Shown in pieces: positions 1 to 13,402 of a stretch of 64,000 nucleotides of DNA (positions within the stretch are counted from its first letter, which is position 1; each line of letters begins with the position of its first letter). The position numbers and the translations under genes are program-made. The notes beneath the pieces are model-generated. The model ran no database searches, was not told where the DNA came from, and saw only the letters and a program-made list of their open reading frames with translations. The stretch comes from Aulostomus chinensis (Eukaryota > Chordata > Actinopteri > Syngnathiformes > Aulostomidae): assembly GCA_037954235.1 (NCBI GenBank), contig JBBMOA010000018.1, positions 5,640,501 to 5,704,500 of the forward strand. Direction: 5' to 3'.

Positions 1-43
<43 letters not shown>
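1..43. repeat. (AT)n microsatellite
   Basis: Pure AT dinucleotide run that reaches the left edge of the window, so its full length is unknown. Confidence 0.95.
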
Positions 44-44
<1 letters not shown>

Positions 45-3000
45 CAAGAGCAAAGCTCCACAAAAAACATCCATTTACAAACTCTCAAGAGCATCATCCT
101 GTAACATGAACATCTTCTTGAACATCACCAAGCAGCCACATGTCCAGTAATCCACTAACACTTTGATATGGGATCAACACAAACAGACCTCTGGTTCATG
201 GTCGGTAGGCTGGGCTCATTCGGTTGAACGCACTCACTCACGCTTATTAATAGCGTTATAGTTTATTTGAGAGTTTTTTAAACTTCCATATTTGGACAGT
301 TTTGCCATTGTAAAACGGTTGGCCGGGATTGTCGCTATTAGCATCAAGCTATACGTGGCTGGCACTTTCTGCATTGATGCACTGGTAAAAATAACAACAA
401 CAAAAACCTTTGTATGTACTTGAATGGCCAAATATAGCTTTTAGGGTGAAGTATTGCTTCAAAGTTTTCCCCAGCAGCGTACAAGCAGGCTCAACACACG
501 TCTGCGATGAGTTGCCAGCAATAACCAGCTGGCTGTTTCCTCAAGCAGGAACAAAGAACAATAGTCTCTTTTAGTGTGGAGAGCCTTGCCCTTCAGCCTT
601 AATAATCAGGCTGTATCTGAGCAGAAATGTATTTACAGTGGTGCGCTCCCTTATCAGAACCCCTGTCTCCTCCATCCTTTTAGCTCCTTTCATAGACGCA
701 AATAGGAGGCTGGAGATTGGACACATGTGCCAGTTCCAGCAGCATAACAACATTAGCCTTCATTATTGCTGCCTGTAATGATTTTATTAATGGAAAAGTC
801 GGCTGACCAGCTCTGCTGCTTGCAGACCAGCTCCGCGAAGAGGAGAAAGCACCGTGAAAGCACTTTTTTTTTCTTCATCTCACTTTTTTTTCTGCTCTCA
901 GCTCAGTCTGATCCTCTCAGAGAGCCTTCCATGTGTTGTGTAGACAGCTCAAGGTTGTCCTGTCACCAAGGAGTCCTTGGAGCCTGTCTTCAAGAGCTTT
1001 CACTGTGTGTGCGTGCGTGTGTGTGTGTGTGTGTGAGAAACCTGACAGGCTGGTTTGGCCTAAAGCACTGTCTCCCCCGCATCCCCGCCCCTCTACCTGC
1101 CATGTGCCACTCACATGTTTCCAGGGTGATTGGTTGACAGGAGAACAGACTTCCTGATATTCAACACCTCCCTCACGAGCCTAAATTGTGCCCTGAGTTC
1201 GACCCGGACATCGTTGTCACGGTTCCTTGGTAGACGCACCAGGTTGTCAAAAGTGCTGCAAATCCATGTCAGTCAGTGACTCGTGGTGCCTGACACACTG
1301 CACAACAACAACAGACCCTAAACAACTGCTCTTCACTATGGCAACAGAAACAGAACAACAACAGAAACTGTATAGATTTTCATGTATATTTGTACACATT
1401 TTAAAAGTATTCTATATTCATACTTTAATTTTCCTTACAGTTTATAATACAAAAGATAATGTAAATAATTACATCACAGCTCAAAACTGCACACAGTGCT
1501 TCAAGGCAGTTCATATAATTTCTGTACATTTAGATGGCGTTAATAATCAAAAGTAGACTAAAACCAAACTTTAATGCATTATTTTGACATAAAACTGTAG
1601 TCTTAATTTTCCCAGTGGATCGCCATGAAAATTTACTGAATATTTCTCATAACCAAACAATCGATTTACAGAATAAACTGATATTGTATTGAATTCCAGT
1701 GTATCTATTGGATATTTCAAACAGGTGAAATGCAGTTCGATAACAAGCAAATAACAATATCAACGATCCTGTCCAGATTTCACAGCAAACGTTAGACAGA
1801 AAGGTAAAGAGGAGATGAAAGAGACGACTGTGAACACAAGCATCAAACCAGTGACAGGCAGCAAAAGTCACCTCAGAGCGGATTTCCTATCTGACAGCCT
1901 TTAACTTGTTTTATTGTTGAAGTTGTGGGCAGCAACACTCTTGTGCATGTTCACATGAACACGGCACCTTCTGGATCCTCACGACTACGCTTACTTTTCA
2001 CAACCACACATAGTAGACCACAAATGCACACTGATCGCAAATTTCTTTAGCACTCAAAGGCAAACTGCTGCTGTAAGCTGACTCTTCCCTCCTAATCCTA
2101 CCGACAGTCACGGTCCTCTCCTCTCTGTCACAGGAATGACGGCTGCACAAAAGCCACAGGTGTTTTTACCTGAAACACCTGATAAGCCCCAATTAGCGGA
2201 GCGTCTGCTAAGTGAAAACCAAAGCAACGGCTTCCCAATGCACCACCTGCTACCTGCCTCCATCTTCTCTGTGGGGTAAATGCTAAAGACGAGACAAAAC
2301 AAAACAAAAAAATACCCAACAACACCTAGATGCTGGCATATGACTCACAGGTTTCAATTCACAATCTCTTTCGAACATTTTGGTCTCTTTAAGAGCATTG
2401 CAAATGAACCAGTTGTGGTCTGGAACATCCCGTAAAGTCTTTTTCTGAGACTCTGTTTTGGCAAAATCGGCAGCTCAGTATGGTCAAGTTCCTCCTCACA
2501 GGATGTGACTGAAGTCACAACGTCGAGGGCTTCAGAGAGACGACTCTTAAAGACTTCAAAATAAATGTGTTTGCACACCACATTACATTCTCTCTTTGAT
2601 TCTAAATCAATGTGTGCAAAATTGAGAAATTCAGGTACTGATTCTTATTCGTGAACTTTGCCAATGAAAGCAAGTATTATCAATATTTTTTCATATCGTA
2701 TAGTTGCCCGTAGCAACACGACATAACTTCCTGTGTAGGAGATAATAGGTATTTCCTTTTTTTGTGACGTTGGTCAAAGCTATCAGCAATCTCTGAGTAG
2801 GAGCAGCATCACATTTCAGGGCTAATTTATCAACATTACTTGTTATCAAATCATTTCTTTGACTGTGTTTTTTTTGGGGGGGGTCTTTTATGACCCACAA
2901 TGAGTCCAAAGCACAAGGAATCTCCTTTCTTGATGTTTTATACGAAAAGATTCATCAATTAATTGTCAAACTAATCCACCCATTAATCAGCGCTGGCAGT

Positions 3001-3800
3001 AAATGGTCATCGCAGCCCTACATCTGACGCTTTGTTCAGTTTCCCTGCGGTGGAACTGCCGTCACTGGGAGCTTGAACCCTTCTTCTCTCCTTTAAATGA
3101 CCTCAACCACAATGATCTGCACTCACACGAGGAACAAAAGTAAGTACTGCAGGGTGTGTTGGCAGTGTCAGCCACTGCAGCCAGCTGCGTGACGGTAAAA
3201 TCCAAGTCCAGCTTTCATCCAACTGCTCATAATGCAACCCTGAGTGAAAGAGGACAGAAAGGCGGGAAATAAAGCTGAGAGGGATTTGATTGTTTTGATT
3301 AAAAATGGCCGTATCTATAGATTGCCATGAAGTCACTGGAGGAATCACAGTACCCATCAGACAAAGTCACTCTTGTGCTCTGTGTAGTTGCTGAGGCACT
3401 CCTCTCTTCTGGAGCCCTCTTTCTTCATCATGAATACATCTGAGCTGGCGAGTAGCTTGCAACTACGGTATTTTGGAGAAATAAAACAAGGTGTGATGTG
3501 GCGAAAGGCTGAAGAATGACCAACGTACCATTTTTGTCAGCTAGTTAGCATAACTCATAGACGTGCGCTGATAAAAGATGGATTGATGGGTAGATACATT
3601 TTTATTTGCAATGTTTGGGTACTAGAAGTTTGGACTGATGAATGTCTAGTACCCAAATGCTGCCAATAAAAGAATGCTATTGCAAATTAGACAGTGTGGG
3701 AATCTCTTGAGAACTTTTTAGGACATCGTGGATAAAATTGTGTGCTTATCCAAGCACACATCATATTTTAACAGGAGGAAAAAAAACATAAAGCTTCCAG
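44..3800. other. Gene-free stretch
   Basis: I see no coding exon here. Open frames are short, in no consistent frame, and lack recognisable domains or paired splice sites. The stretch holds a short GT tract at about 1003-1036 and a T-then-G homopolymer run near 2869-2882. It is AT-rich in the 1370-1700 part. It could be intergenic or intronic. Confidence 0.6.
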
Positions 3801-3811
3801 AATTTCAAAGC

Positions 3812-4629
3812 TCTTTATTTTTTGTTTTCTTGGGCATACATTGTTGAATAGGAAACCAAACATCTGAACAAAACTGATTAAAGGGTACTTTTATTTTAAG
3901 TTTCAGCTCCACTTTAAAGAGAAACACTGATTTTATACAGTAAAACAGGATGTGATTCCACAGATGACTTTTAGGGTATTTTTGCTAAACAAAAAATATG
4001 TTTGACTGACAACACATAGCTCAAGTACAGCTGGTGGTTAAAATGAGGAAAGTTCCACATGCAACTCACTGCAATACAGTCAGAGCGTTTCCCCAGTCAA
4101 GTGTTGACGCACGGCACTGGTAGGTAGGACAGCGATTACCACCACAAAGTTTCACCACTGCAACCACAGGAGCTTCAATTCTAAAGAAATAACTGAAAAA
4201 TGCAAGTTTTTCCCAGAACACCAACAGTTCTTCCTTCCTTTACCTGTATGCTCACTCCTTGTCTTTATTTTGTTTAGTCTTTTTTCCTAAGCCGTCACAA
4301 TTCGCTCACACACACGGGCCCGTTACGTCGGGCAAGTTTGCAGCCAGCGGCTTCAAAGCGGTCACGCTGCACAACAACAGGAAACACAGCCATGGCCTGT
4401 CTCTGCTAGCAGGTGGCTACACAGTCCCTCTGCTGCTTTGTCCATCACTGACCCCCAGGGTCTGTATGTGAAATCTTTTCACAGAAGCACAACAACACTA
4501 TTGATTGTCCACAGTCAATTCCCAGGAAAAAGGCATAAAAGTTTCCAGAACCACTGGACGAAGAGGATTCATGCTGTTGACATTGATGGACCTCCCAATG
4601 ACCTTGGTAACGGCACGGTTGGAGCGATC
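3812..4629 (-). other. Possible 3' terminal exon of a minus-strand gene
   Basis: Read on the minus strand, an AG at 4631-4630 is followed by an open frame to a TAG at 4500-4498 (about 43 codons). About 680 bases further on is an AATAAA poly(A) signal, seen as TTTATT on the plus strand at 3814-3819. That is the layout of a last coding exon plus 3' UTR. I do not recognise the peptide, the tract before the AG is not strongly pyrimidine-rich, and chance is a real alternative. It would suit the putative minus-strand first exon near 12,584, but no internal exons were identified. Confidence 0.12.
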
Positions 4630-5539
4630 CTAGTTAGCGGGTCAAAACAACAGTTAGCATCTCGAGTCCTGACTGGCTCTTAAGCTGTCGCTGTTATCCG
4701 TGTGGCATGCCTCCCTTCAGACGGGCTCGCTGATAAAACTGAGAAGACAAGTGTAAAGAAGCTGACATGAAAACAGCATTTAAAATACACATAAGCCCGA
4801 CATAAAAGTGACCTCTACTTCCCACTGTGCCACTATGTAAGAGCTCCCTCACCAAAAAGTAGACACGCATTCACCCTCAGACCCCCAGACTCAGCCTGCT
4901 ATCAGGTCTTGCAACATAAACACAGAGACGTAGCTTCTGTTCTTTTTATCTATCTTACAAGATTAGCTGTTGACTGATACTGAAGCAGTAAAATCCCAAA
5001 ACACAGGGGCTGAGGCTTTCTGGCTGGGATTTTGTAAACTGCAGCTTTACTTTAGAGGCTAGAAGCATGGGACATGCAAACATGTCTGCAGGATCTCTCA
5101 TGTTGAAACAGCGATTCGTCAAATCACGAGGCAAAAGAAGACAGGCGTCTTTAAGAGGAAGTGAAGAGCCTGTTTTGATGTCACGCTCACGCTGTGATGG
5201 AGAAAGCAGAGATATGAGACTGGGGGTTTGCAGTATCTCACCGTTTCAAACTTGGAAAGGAACGCAACTGGAGCAACAAAAAAATTTAACATGAATAAAA
5301 AAAATCAAAAAAATCTTGGCAATGAGATTTGTGTATGCTTGTCAAAGTCCCAGACGGATACAAATCACATCCTTTTTTTTTGTGGGTATAAAAAAATGTA
5401 TATAAATATAGAGAAGTAGTTATCATGAATAAGTGAAATCACGGCAAGAACAAAACCGTTCCTCTTTCCTGACATATTAAACGGTTTCCTCTAGGCATTT
5501 TTGTTCTCCAAGAGGGAACCTTTCTGCCCTTCTTATTTG

Positions 5540-5640
5540 CCAGCACAATCATGCTCTATTAACATCGTGCATAAGCTGCGAGATATTAGGGGAGTGGGTG
5601 TCCCCAATACAGTCATTTAATTAGGGATTACCCTTTCGCT
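5540..5640. promoter_or_regulatory. Possible conserved non-coding element
   Basis: Non-repetitive sequence with TTAATTA at 5617-5623, a homeodomain core type, directly followed by GGGATTA at 5624-5630, an Otx/Pitx core type. Such clustered homeobox cores are common in vertebrate enhancers, but single matches also arise by chance. Conservation was not tested. Confidence 0.15.
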
Positions 5641-7403
5641 TGTCAAACAGTTTGACAGTTTGGGTTCAGACTCCTCTGGGGGTCCAGTCTGTCAACACAG
5701 TTCAGTCAGGAGCTTTAAAGCACCTTGTACTTTGTCTTGTTGTCTCCTCGCTCAGTTTATCTCGACAATTTTATTTACGGCAGATGTTCGTTTGTGCTGT
5801 GGGGCTCACGAGCAGCCGTGAGAGGAGCTGGAGACAAAGAAGGGCATCATAGAGCCTCCGGAATCATAACCCGCATGACCAGCAGACACCCTCCCCCCCG
5901 TCTGCCCCACTTGAAGAGGTGGGGGGTGGGGGGTGGGGTCATTGAACGGTGGAGCCTCAGAGGCAATTACTGTAATATCTTCACCCCCTGACCGTTTCTG
6001 TCAACTTAAAATCGCTGGATTCCAAATTATTCATGTTTCTATATCGCTCTATTTTGCATAATTTTCTCTTTCAAGCTGCTCCCCAATTTGCAGAGCTGCA
6101 TCACTCTGCTACCCCCTCCTCCCGTCCGTCGTCTATTTTAAACTTTACCGCACAGATCAAACGGCGAGGCCACAAAGAGGTGATTAAATGCACATCAAGA
6201 CGGATTTATTTAGCACACATCTGGGCCAGACACGTTCTTATAGTCCCCTATTAAAGACTTCACTGCAGCACATTCACTGTAAAAACTGTTACTGGAGAGT
6301 TGACGGCGTATATCGGGGTTGGCCGAACTCATTAATGTGAATTTGATGAAGTACAGTCACCAAGAAATTCAGTTAGACAAGAAAGTCAGCAAGCACTGGC
6401 AACCCAAAAGATAAAACAAGAATTTAACTAAAATGGATACATGTACTTAGTCTTAATAATTTTGAAAAAAAAATTCTGTTTTACTGTAATAATAAATATC
6501 CCCTAACAATGAGTTATCTTGGCTGTAAATGTAATAAAAAAAAAGAATAAATGCTGCCAGTCCAGTGTTTTGAACATCAGCAAACCCCTGCAGTTCTGCT
6601 ACTGTCTTTAAATTCTTATTTTTAATGTAAAAACTATTATTTACATACTACAACTTTCAAACTTAGTCCATTAAATGCAGCGTACTGCTGTGCTATCGTC
6701 TCTCCATCCTCTGCACTACTCTTTCAGCGTGTGTGCGTGCTTCATGCTCGGTGTGAAGCTTGGATATAATATTTAAATACCAAATATAGAAATGGTGCAA
6801 CCTTTTTTTTCTGTCAAATCACACCTAACAGGCTTGAAACCAGACATTGGAGATACTCTTGGCTGCAAATTTATCGCCTTGCGTGCCATCGCCAGTATGT
6901 GTTAACCACAGGTCGCTCGCGTTGCAGATGCAGGACGTAAATGTTACTGTGGGATGGTAGGAAGTTGGGTGAGACCTGGTTGGCCTGCATCAGAGGTATA
7001 TCTGAATGTTGATTTATCTTTGATTCAAGTTTCAGCCTCTCTGTCTTTCTCACACCTTCCTTTTGTCTCGTCTGTACAATGAGGTCCCTGCTTATAAATG
7101 GCTCAGAACCCTCTTTTAGGTCTCTTTTGTCCTGCTCCTATTCTACTCGGGTGCTAGACCTTGAACTCCACCCCTTCTCATGTTCTGCAAAAAAAGAGCT
7201 TGTGATTATTTGCCTCACGCAGTGCCAGGGAAAATGAGACGTCACAACACGCATTCGTGGGATTGCGTGTGTTGTGGCGGAGAGAGTTTCTGACCACGTG
7301 GTATCATGACAGCATGAAAGAGACGCATCGGAGGTGAGCAGAGAACGAGCTGGCAACAAAGCAAAACACTACATAATGGAAAATGATACCATCTAGCCAT
7401 GCT

Positions 7404-7408
<5 letters not shown>

Positions 7409-7435
<27 letters not shown>
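7409..7435. repeat. (CA)n microsatellite
   Basis: Uninterrupted CA run of about 13 units. Confidence 0.95.
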
Positions 7436-9239
7436 AAAACAACAGCCCTGATTGCTTCTGCCAAGCACCCGCTGATAAGATGCTGAATTGATGAAAGTCT
7501 TCCATCTATCGTCCTCATGGTCCAGCACAAGAAAACAGCTGCAAACTCCTCAGGCAAACACAGATCCATTACACGCAGCTCTGTTATGGCAGGAAATCAC
7601 CGTTGCCTGGAGAGGGAACATTGTTGTGTCCACACAGATGCAACTCTGGATTTTAGACAATTTAAAAAATCCGTATCTTGGATATCGCTCTTGATGTCTG
7701 TCGTGAAAGTATCATGTCGTAACTGTAAAATATAGTTGCGAAGGTTCAAACTTGAATTTAGAGTCCAGTGAATGTGTACTGAGAGTATTAAAAGTTTACT
7801 GCATCTTGAATGGATACTACATCTGTTTTATTTCCTGGCAGCATCACATAGGTACCTTCTTTTTAGAGGCCCCATACTTATTTTTTTATGGCACTTTACT
7901 GAATCAAGACTTTGGGTTGCTCACCAAGAGATATTTTTCATCAGTTGATGGTCAGAAAGTGAGTGCTGCTGTGCTATAGTTGTTTTTTTTTCATTGAGCG
8001 GCTACTTGACTTTGACCCAGAAGCGGCATCTGAAAGGGATGCGTTTGAGTAGTTGTCATTTTAGTTTCAAGTAAACAGCACCCACTTCCACTCTGTCCAT
8101 CTGTTCCAATGGAGCAGTCTGGCCTCACGACCCGCCTGGTGCTTGGCTGGAGGGAAGACTAAAGCAGAGGCCTTCACGGGATGAACTATCTTGATAGCTA
8201 TTTCCTACAGAAGAGGCTATCGCCGCTGGCTGATAACCTTTTACCCAGTGCCCATACCTGTTTACTTGTTGTTGTTTTTTGTTTTTTTTAAACATGAGTC
8301 AGAAAAGACAATAAAGCCCTTCTGCTGTAATTGCGCAAATTTCCTCTCTGGTTTTTTTTTTTTGTTTCCTCATGTGTCACATTCTGTGTCATAATCACAC
8401 CACAAAACAAGGTGAGTGATCAGTTTAGTGGAAAGCACTGCAGAGGGGTAGTGATGAAATTTCTGACAATTTGTCATCAGGTCAGCTGATTTTTGAGAAA
8501 TATAAATATAGATATATATATCAAAAGTCAAATTGGTAATCAGAAATGTTACAATTGCTCGACCTGGTCAGACCTGATCCTGGGTCAGTGGCTTACAAAA
8601 ACTGGTCTGGTTTTGTCAAAGCTGGTTTTGAGAGATTTATTCTGAAAAATTCTACCTGGAATTCAGACAATTCTGTTGGCACCTTGTTATTTTTACCTAA
8701 GCTAGCGTCACTCTTCTGTTTGTTTGTGCTTCTGCATATTTATTCTTCCCCTATCGTTTCTGCTCATGCGTCGCTGCATTATGAGACCCACTCACAAGAT
8801 CAATAAGCTTATAGAACTATACTTTTTAAAGCCAACTGAACAATGCAAATAAATTGCTGCAAAGATGGCGAAAAGCAGTAGAAGTTACAGGTATTAGTGG
8901 CCCAAGAGTGAATGCCAGTTAAACCCTGTACCATTGCAGACAAAAGCCAGATACTAGCTGGTGTTAGCAGGGTTTTGGCCAGCGGAAAGGGGGCTTCACA
9001 AGGGTGGTAGTAGGAGAGACCGTGTTAAGATTTTTTTGTACGCAAAACAAATTGCTTCAACAGGCTTCTTAGCCCTCTGAGCTCCAACTGGCTGCACAGG
9101 ACAGTTCCAAATCCAAGAAAAATGTCTCCAGCTTACTCCTGAATTTGGGGAGGTGATGCGCTGAAGTAATCCTGTGGAGTTCTCCAGCTGCACAAACAAA
9201 GCCCACTGGATAACAAAGGCTTCCAGGAGAGGAAAAGCA

Positions 9240-9283
9240 AGGAGGAGGAGGAAGAGGAGGAGGAGGAGGTCTTGAAAAAAAAA
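9240..9283. repeat. (GGA)n and poly-A low-complexity tract
   Basis: Imperfect GGA/GAA purine tract followed after a short gap by an A-run. Confidence 0.85.
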
Positions 9284-9734
9284 AAAAAGAAAAACACAGC
9301 ATCTTCACATGTACCTGCTCTCGGACACATTTCAGAGTACAGCTCCGAGAATGAGCAGGAATGAGAAAACCAAGACCTGACCGCACTGATTAAGCACACT
9401 GCTAGAACCGTCGGGAGAACGTTGTTCCCATCCAGTTCATAAATCACACAGTGTAACCTCAAGAGAGGCTGCAAAGTGCAGGCAATCCCATCCAAAGCCA
9501 CAGCAGTAACCAGAAACCTTGTATTCTATGTACTTGTCATCTGAAAGACATGTAATGTTGCTGTCTGTGCAAGAAGCGTTACACGGTGTAAAACCCGTTG
9601 AGAAACATGTTCTTTATTATTTCCAAATGGCAGCTTGTTGGACGTGAGTCGACCTGAGCTAGTATGTGACAGAGGAGCAGCCAGGAGAGAGTGTCAGGAA
9701 ATCCTGGCATGCTGCTACAAGCATCAGTGCCTGG

Positions 9735-9735
<1 letters not shown>

Positions 9736-9803
<68 letters not shown>

Positions 9804-9832
9804 TGAGTGTGTGTGTGTGTGAGGGTGTGTGG
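9736..9832. repeat. (GT)n microsatellite
   Basis: About 95 bases of GT with a few GAGT interruptions at the right end, then a short G-run. Confidence 0.95.
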
Positions 9833-11142
9833 GGGGGTCTTATAGTTTGTCTAAGTCCCTCAAGTGGAAAAGGAATGTAACAGGAGACTCTAAAGCTAAT
9901 GGATGCTTTCATTGGTTAAAACACCTTCAGACCCACTTCTTTCTCCATCTAGCATTAGCTTATGTAAACATTTATATAATAGCCCCAACAGCATCTCTGC
10001 AAACTCAGACCAGTGCCGGAGCAAGTCTGGTTTTGCCTGTCTTGAGTGAGCACCGTCTTAAGTGACATCTTTTTTTTTTTCTCAATGGCTCTGACAAAAT
10101 GAAATAGTTTTTAAAAAAAAGACGAGGACGCCATATTTATCTCCCAGATCCGAGACACTCCCATTCACTTGGCTGTGAATCAGAAAGCAACACGCTGTCA
10201 GCTGTGTGTTGTGACTTGTGCTTTGGCAGCTTGCGAACAGAAGGCGTTTATTTTGCTCCAGCTGCCACACCCAAGGAAAAGTGTTTTTCAGGCTAAGTGT
10301 GAGTGTGTGTGTGTTGGGGGGGGGGGGGGGTACCAGCAAGACTAACTCTTGACAGAGCCAGGAGAACCCAGATGGTTGTTCTCATACTACCATTAATACC
10401 ACAGAGACAAGACTGAAAGCAGTTTCTAAACACCAGGGTTACTTCCTGCAATCTGACATGGTTCCTTTTCTCTCTCGCTCTCTTTTTTTTTTTGAAGAGT
10501 TGTGACCTGAGTTTCAGCTAAGCAGGTAAAAGCCTCTGGCTGATCGTTTCCTCTGATCTCGCTCTGTGTTGTCACCCCTCAAATCGAGCAGAATAAAGCG
10601 CTGTGTGTAGTCAACAAAAGACAAGTCGTTCTCCCAAAGGAGAAGACTTCACTGCGTCCTGTTACTGGACCGCTCCCAGGCCTCGGCTGAAACCCGAGCA
10701 TCCTTCAGGGATCGACACCACCCACCCGCCTCACATCCCCGCCTTCAACCCCCTAGTGACCTGCTCCATTAAAAAGAAGAAGGGAAAAAAAAAGTCCTGC
10801 GAATCCAGTTCCCACCAATGATTTACTATGAATTTATTTATCCATCCGTGCACTTATACATCTATTTATTTATTTAACTAATCTGTATTTCTCACGCTAT
10901 CCCTGGCAGTTCCCATTGACAGGGGTCTGATCGCAGCAGTCATCCCATAGAGGGGAAGCAGGACCACCGAACCGAACTCAAAGATCTTTAACTCATGATG
11001 TCATGAGCTGCTGAGCTGAGCCAGTCCTCATGTGCCCCACAATGAAACGTTTTAAAACTTCCTAATAAGACAAATGCCATGTGTGCTGCGAAAGCTGTCT
11101 GGCCAAGAGGACTGTGCTCATCCTTTCACAGCACCCTGGGGT

Positions 11143-11162
11143 TTCTCTCTCTCTCTCTCTCA

Positions 11163-11206
<44 letters not shown>
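11143..11206. repeat. Compound (CT)n(CA)n microsatellite
   Basis: CT repeat with one CA interruption that changes directly into a CA repeat. Confidence 0.95.
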
Positions 11207-11207
<1 letters not shown>

Positions 11208-11392
11208 GGGCCAAGAAGTGTGCAGACGCGTGTGTGAGGAAGCCTATAGCAGCGGTCCGGCCTGGTAGGGTGGCGGGTGTTGTTCTGGTGCACTGAGCCA
11301 TGCGATCACATGGGCCAGACCGGCTGTATCATGCCTCATCTCCAATTGGATCCAAAACATGCTGGGAGAAGCACCTGAGTCCAGAAGGGAGA

Positions 11393-11440
11393 CCCCCCCA
11401 CCCCCACCACCACCACCACCACCACCACCCCCCCCCCCCA
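11393..11440. repeat. (CCA)n and poly-C tract
   Basis: CCA trinucleotide run flanked by C-runs. It produces spurious poly-His and poly-Trp frames on the two strands. Confidence 0.95.
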
Positions 11441-12339
11441 AACAAACCAAGCAGCTCTGTAGAAACACGGCCATCAACGGACCTGCTGACAGAGCCTTCG
11501 ACACTTGACAAGTCCTCTTCTAATGCTGCTGACCGTGTTTCCTTTTCACCCCCATGCATGATGTTATCACAGTAAAATGTTTGCTGGTGTCTCATAGCGT
11601 TTGAGGGCTTTACGGAGTTTGGTTTCTCTCGCTAACTTCGGCTGCAGCTTTAGATAAAGCCTTCCTCCTTTCAGGGTGCCCGCTAATAAGCTCAGCACCA
11701 TGCAGCCTGACCAGACCAACCACAGGATGGAGCTTGACGGATGAGGGCTTTTATCTGGGCAATAAACATTAGTTCCTCCACCTTATCATCTTATCTCTGT
11801 GATTTTGATGGTTATCCCACAACAGGATGCCTCACCGCTGGACTGCTGACACCTACGTATCCCTCTCTGAAGGGAATCGGCTGCCCTGCCAGAAGTGGAG
11901 TGGTGATAAGGTAATTTACTCTGCAGCAGATGGCTCTGCAAATCTGAATTGTAGTTCAAATCTTGGAAAAAACACAACAACTACAATTTGACACTCAGTT
12001 AAGACTTTTGAGAGCTGCCTTCCTCTGAGGATCCCCAACCCAGGAGACTTAACTCTGTCACATGGGGGGGGGGGGGGATAATGGGGGCTTTTGTCTTATT
12101 AATACATCCTTTCAATACAATGCCTTCTTTAGAGTGACGGATGAACAAGCCTCAACAACATCGCAGGGGTCACGGGGTGGGGGGCTGCACAGCAGGCCAT
12201 GCAACGGCTGGACGCCGTGCGTGTGTGCGTGCGTGCGTGCATGTGGACAACATATGATGCAGCAGAGCCTGTGTGTGCTAATATTTAACACCGCCGTGTT
12301 AGTCATTAAAACAGCATGTTTATGAAGCGCAGCTCCAAC

Positions 12340-13150
12340 AGAAAGTTCCCTGAATGGCGGCGACCCTCACGCCAGTGAGTGAGCTGATGGCAAGTAGGGA
12401 AAACGTCAGCGGAGACTCTCTACGTCACTACCAGAGATCGCCCCTCACGTAGCAGATTCCGTTGTTCCACCGATAAGAACCTAATGATAGCCCAGCGCGT
12501 AATTTTACGGCCATACGCGAAAATCCTTTTGTTAGGCTGCACGCGCAGGCTGTCACGCACAATATTGTTAAGAAAGTACTCACCCCATGAGAGACACGGA
12601 GGGAGACAAAACACGCTCCGTCCTCCGCCTCTGAATTTCCTCACATGCGGTTTCCACAAATGTTGCTGGTGACTTTTAGTTCGGCGTCACTTGAATAAAA
12701 GCTCCCGAGCCCGCGGAGAGACAGGGACACACTCAACGGTGACAATCAAAACTTTGGTGGGTGACGAGACGGCGTGTCTGGTCTCGTCACTGGTAAATCC
12801 ATACCGGTCTGTGCGCTTACTGGGCTACAGAGGAAAACAGGACAAAAAAAAGGATGATGACTCCAAAAATTAAAAAAAAGAAAAGAAAAAAGTTAAAAGT
12901 GATGAAAGTCACTTTTAGTGCTCTCACTTTCTCCGGTGTCTCTCTAATCCAGCAACCCGTCTGATTGTCCTCCTGCTTCTATGTGAACAACAGCACCGCA
13001 GGACTGTGGAGCGTCAGGGGAGGCGCGAGCAATACACTCTCTCACACACACTCACTCACACAAACATACACACACACACGCACACACGCGCGGGGGGGGG
13101 GGCGAGAGGGAGGAGGAGGTGAGGGGAGGAGGAGGAGGAGGAGGGGAGGC
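12340..13150 (-). promoter_or_regulatory. CpG-rich block; putative minus-strand promoter and first exon
   Basis: CpG dinucleotides are much denser here than in the surrounding sequence, especially at 12,355-12,570 and 13,015-13,150. On the minus strand a strong donor of form GGG|GTGAGTAC has its exon end at 12,584 and its GT at 12,583-12,582. The sequence before it has no long frame, so it would be a 5' UTR exon. A gene running left from here, with the left part of the window as a long intron, would fit. The evidence is one donor plus base composition only. Confidence 0.3.
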
Positions 13151-13359
13151 ATATACGCTCATAAAACGCGAGTCTCAGCGTTGAAATGTTATGGTGATGC
13201 GGGTTTGTGGACAGTAATTAATACGGAAGAAGAAGAAAAAAATTACAAAACAAGAGGATTTCTGGACACAAATGAAGTGCAGACGGTCCACCTCCTCACT
13301 TCCTCTCAACCTAATACATCCCCGGCATGAGCAGACTGACCAGCTGTGTACAGTGGCGC

Positions 13360-13365
13360 GTTACC

Positions 13366-13400
<35 letters not shown>
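13360..13400. repeat. (GT)n microsatellite
   Basis: GT run ending in a short GTCC stretch. Confidence 0.9.

Positions 13401-13402
<2 letters not shown>

Larger units (their letters stand above)
4700..12330. other. Gene-free stretch with simple repeats
   Basis: No coding exon is supported. Contents are the microsatellites listed separately, a homopurine (GGA)n tract with an A-run at 9240-9283, a G-run at 10,314-10,330, and a possible conserved non-coding block around 5540-5640. Longer open frames on both strands come from the CA/GT and CCA tracts and are not genes. Confidence 0.6.

Noticed and set aside
12420..12659. 79-codon minus-strand frame in the CpG-rich block
   Set aside because: It spans the strong donor at 12,584 and has no recognisable protein features, so it is more likely 5' UTR and intron.
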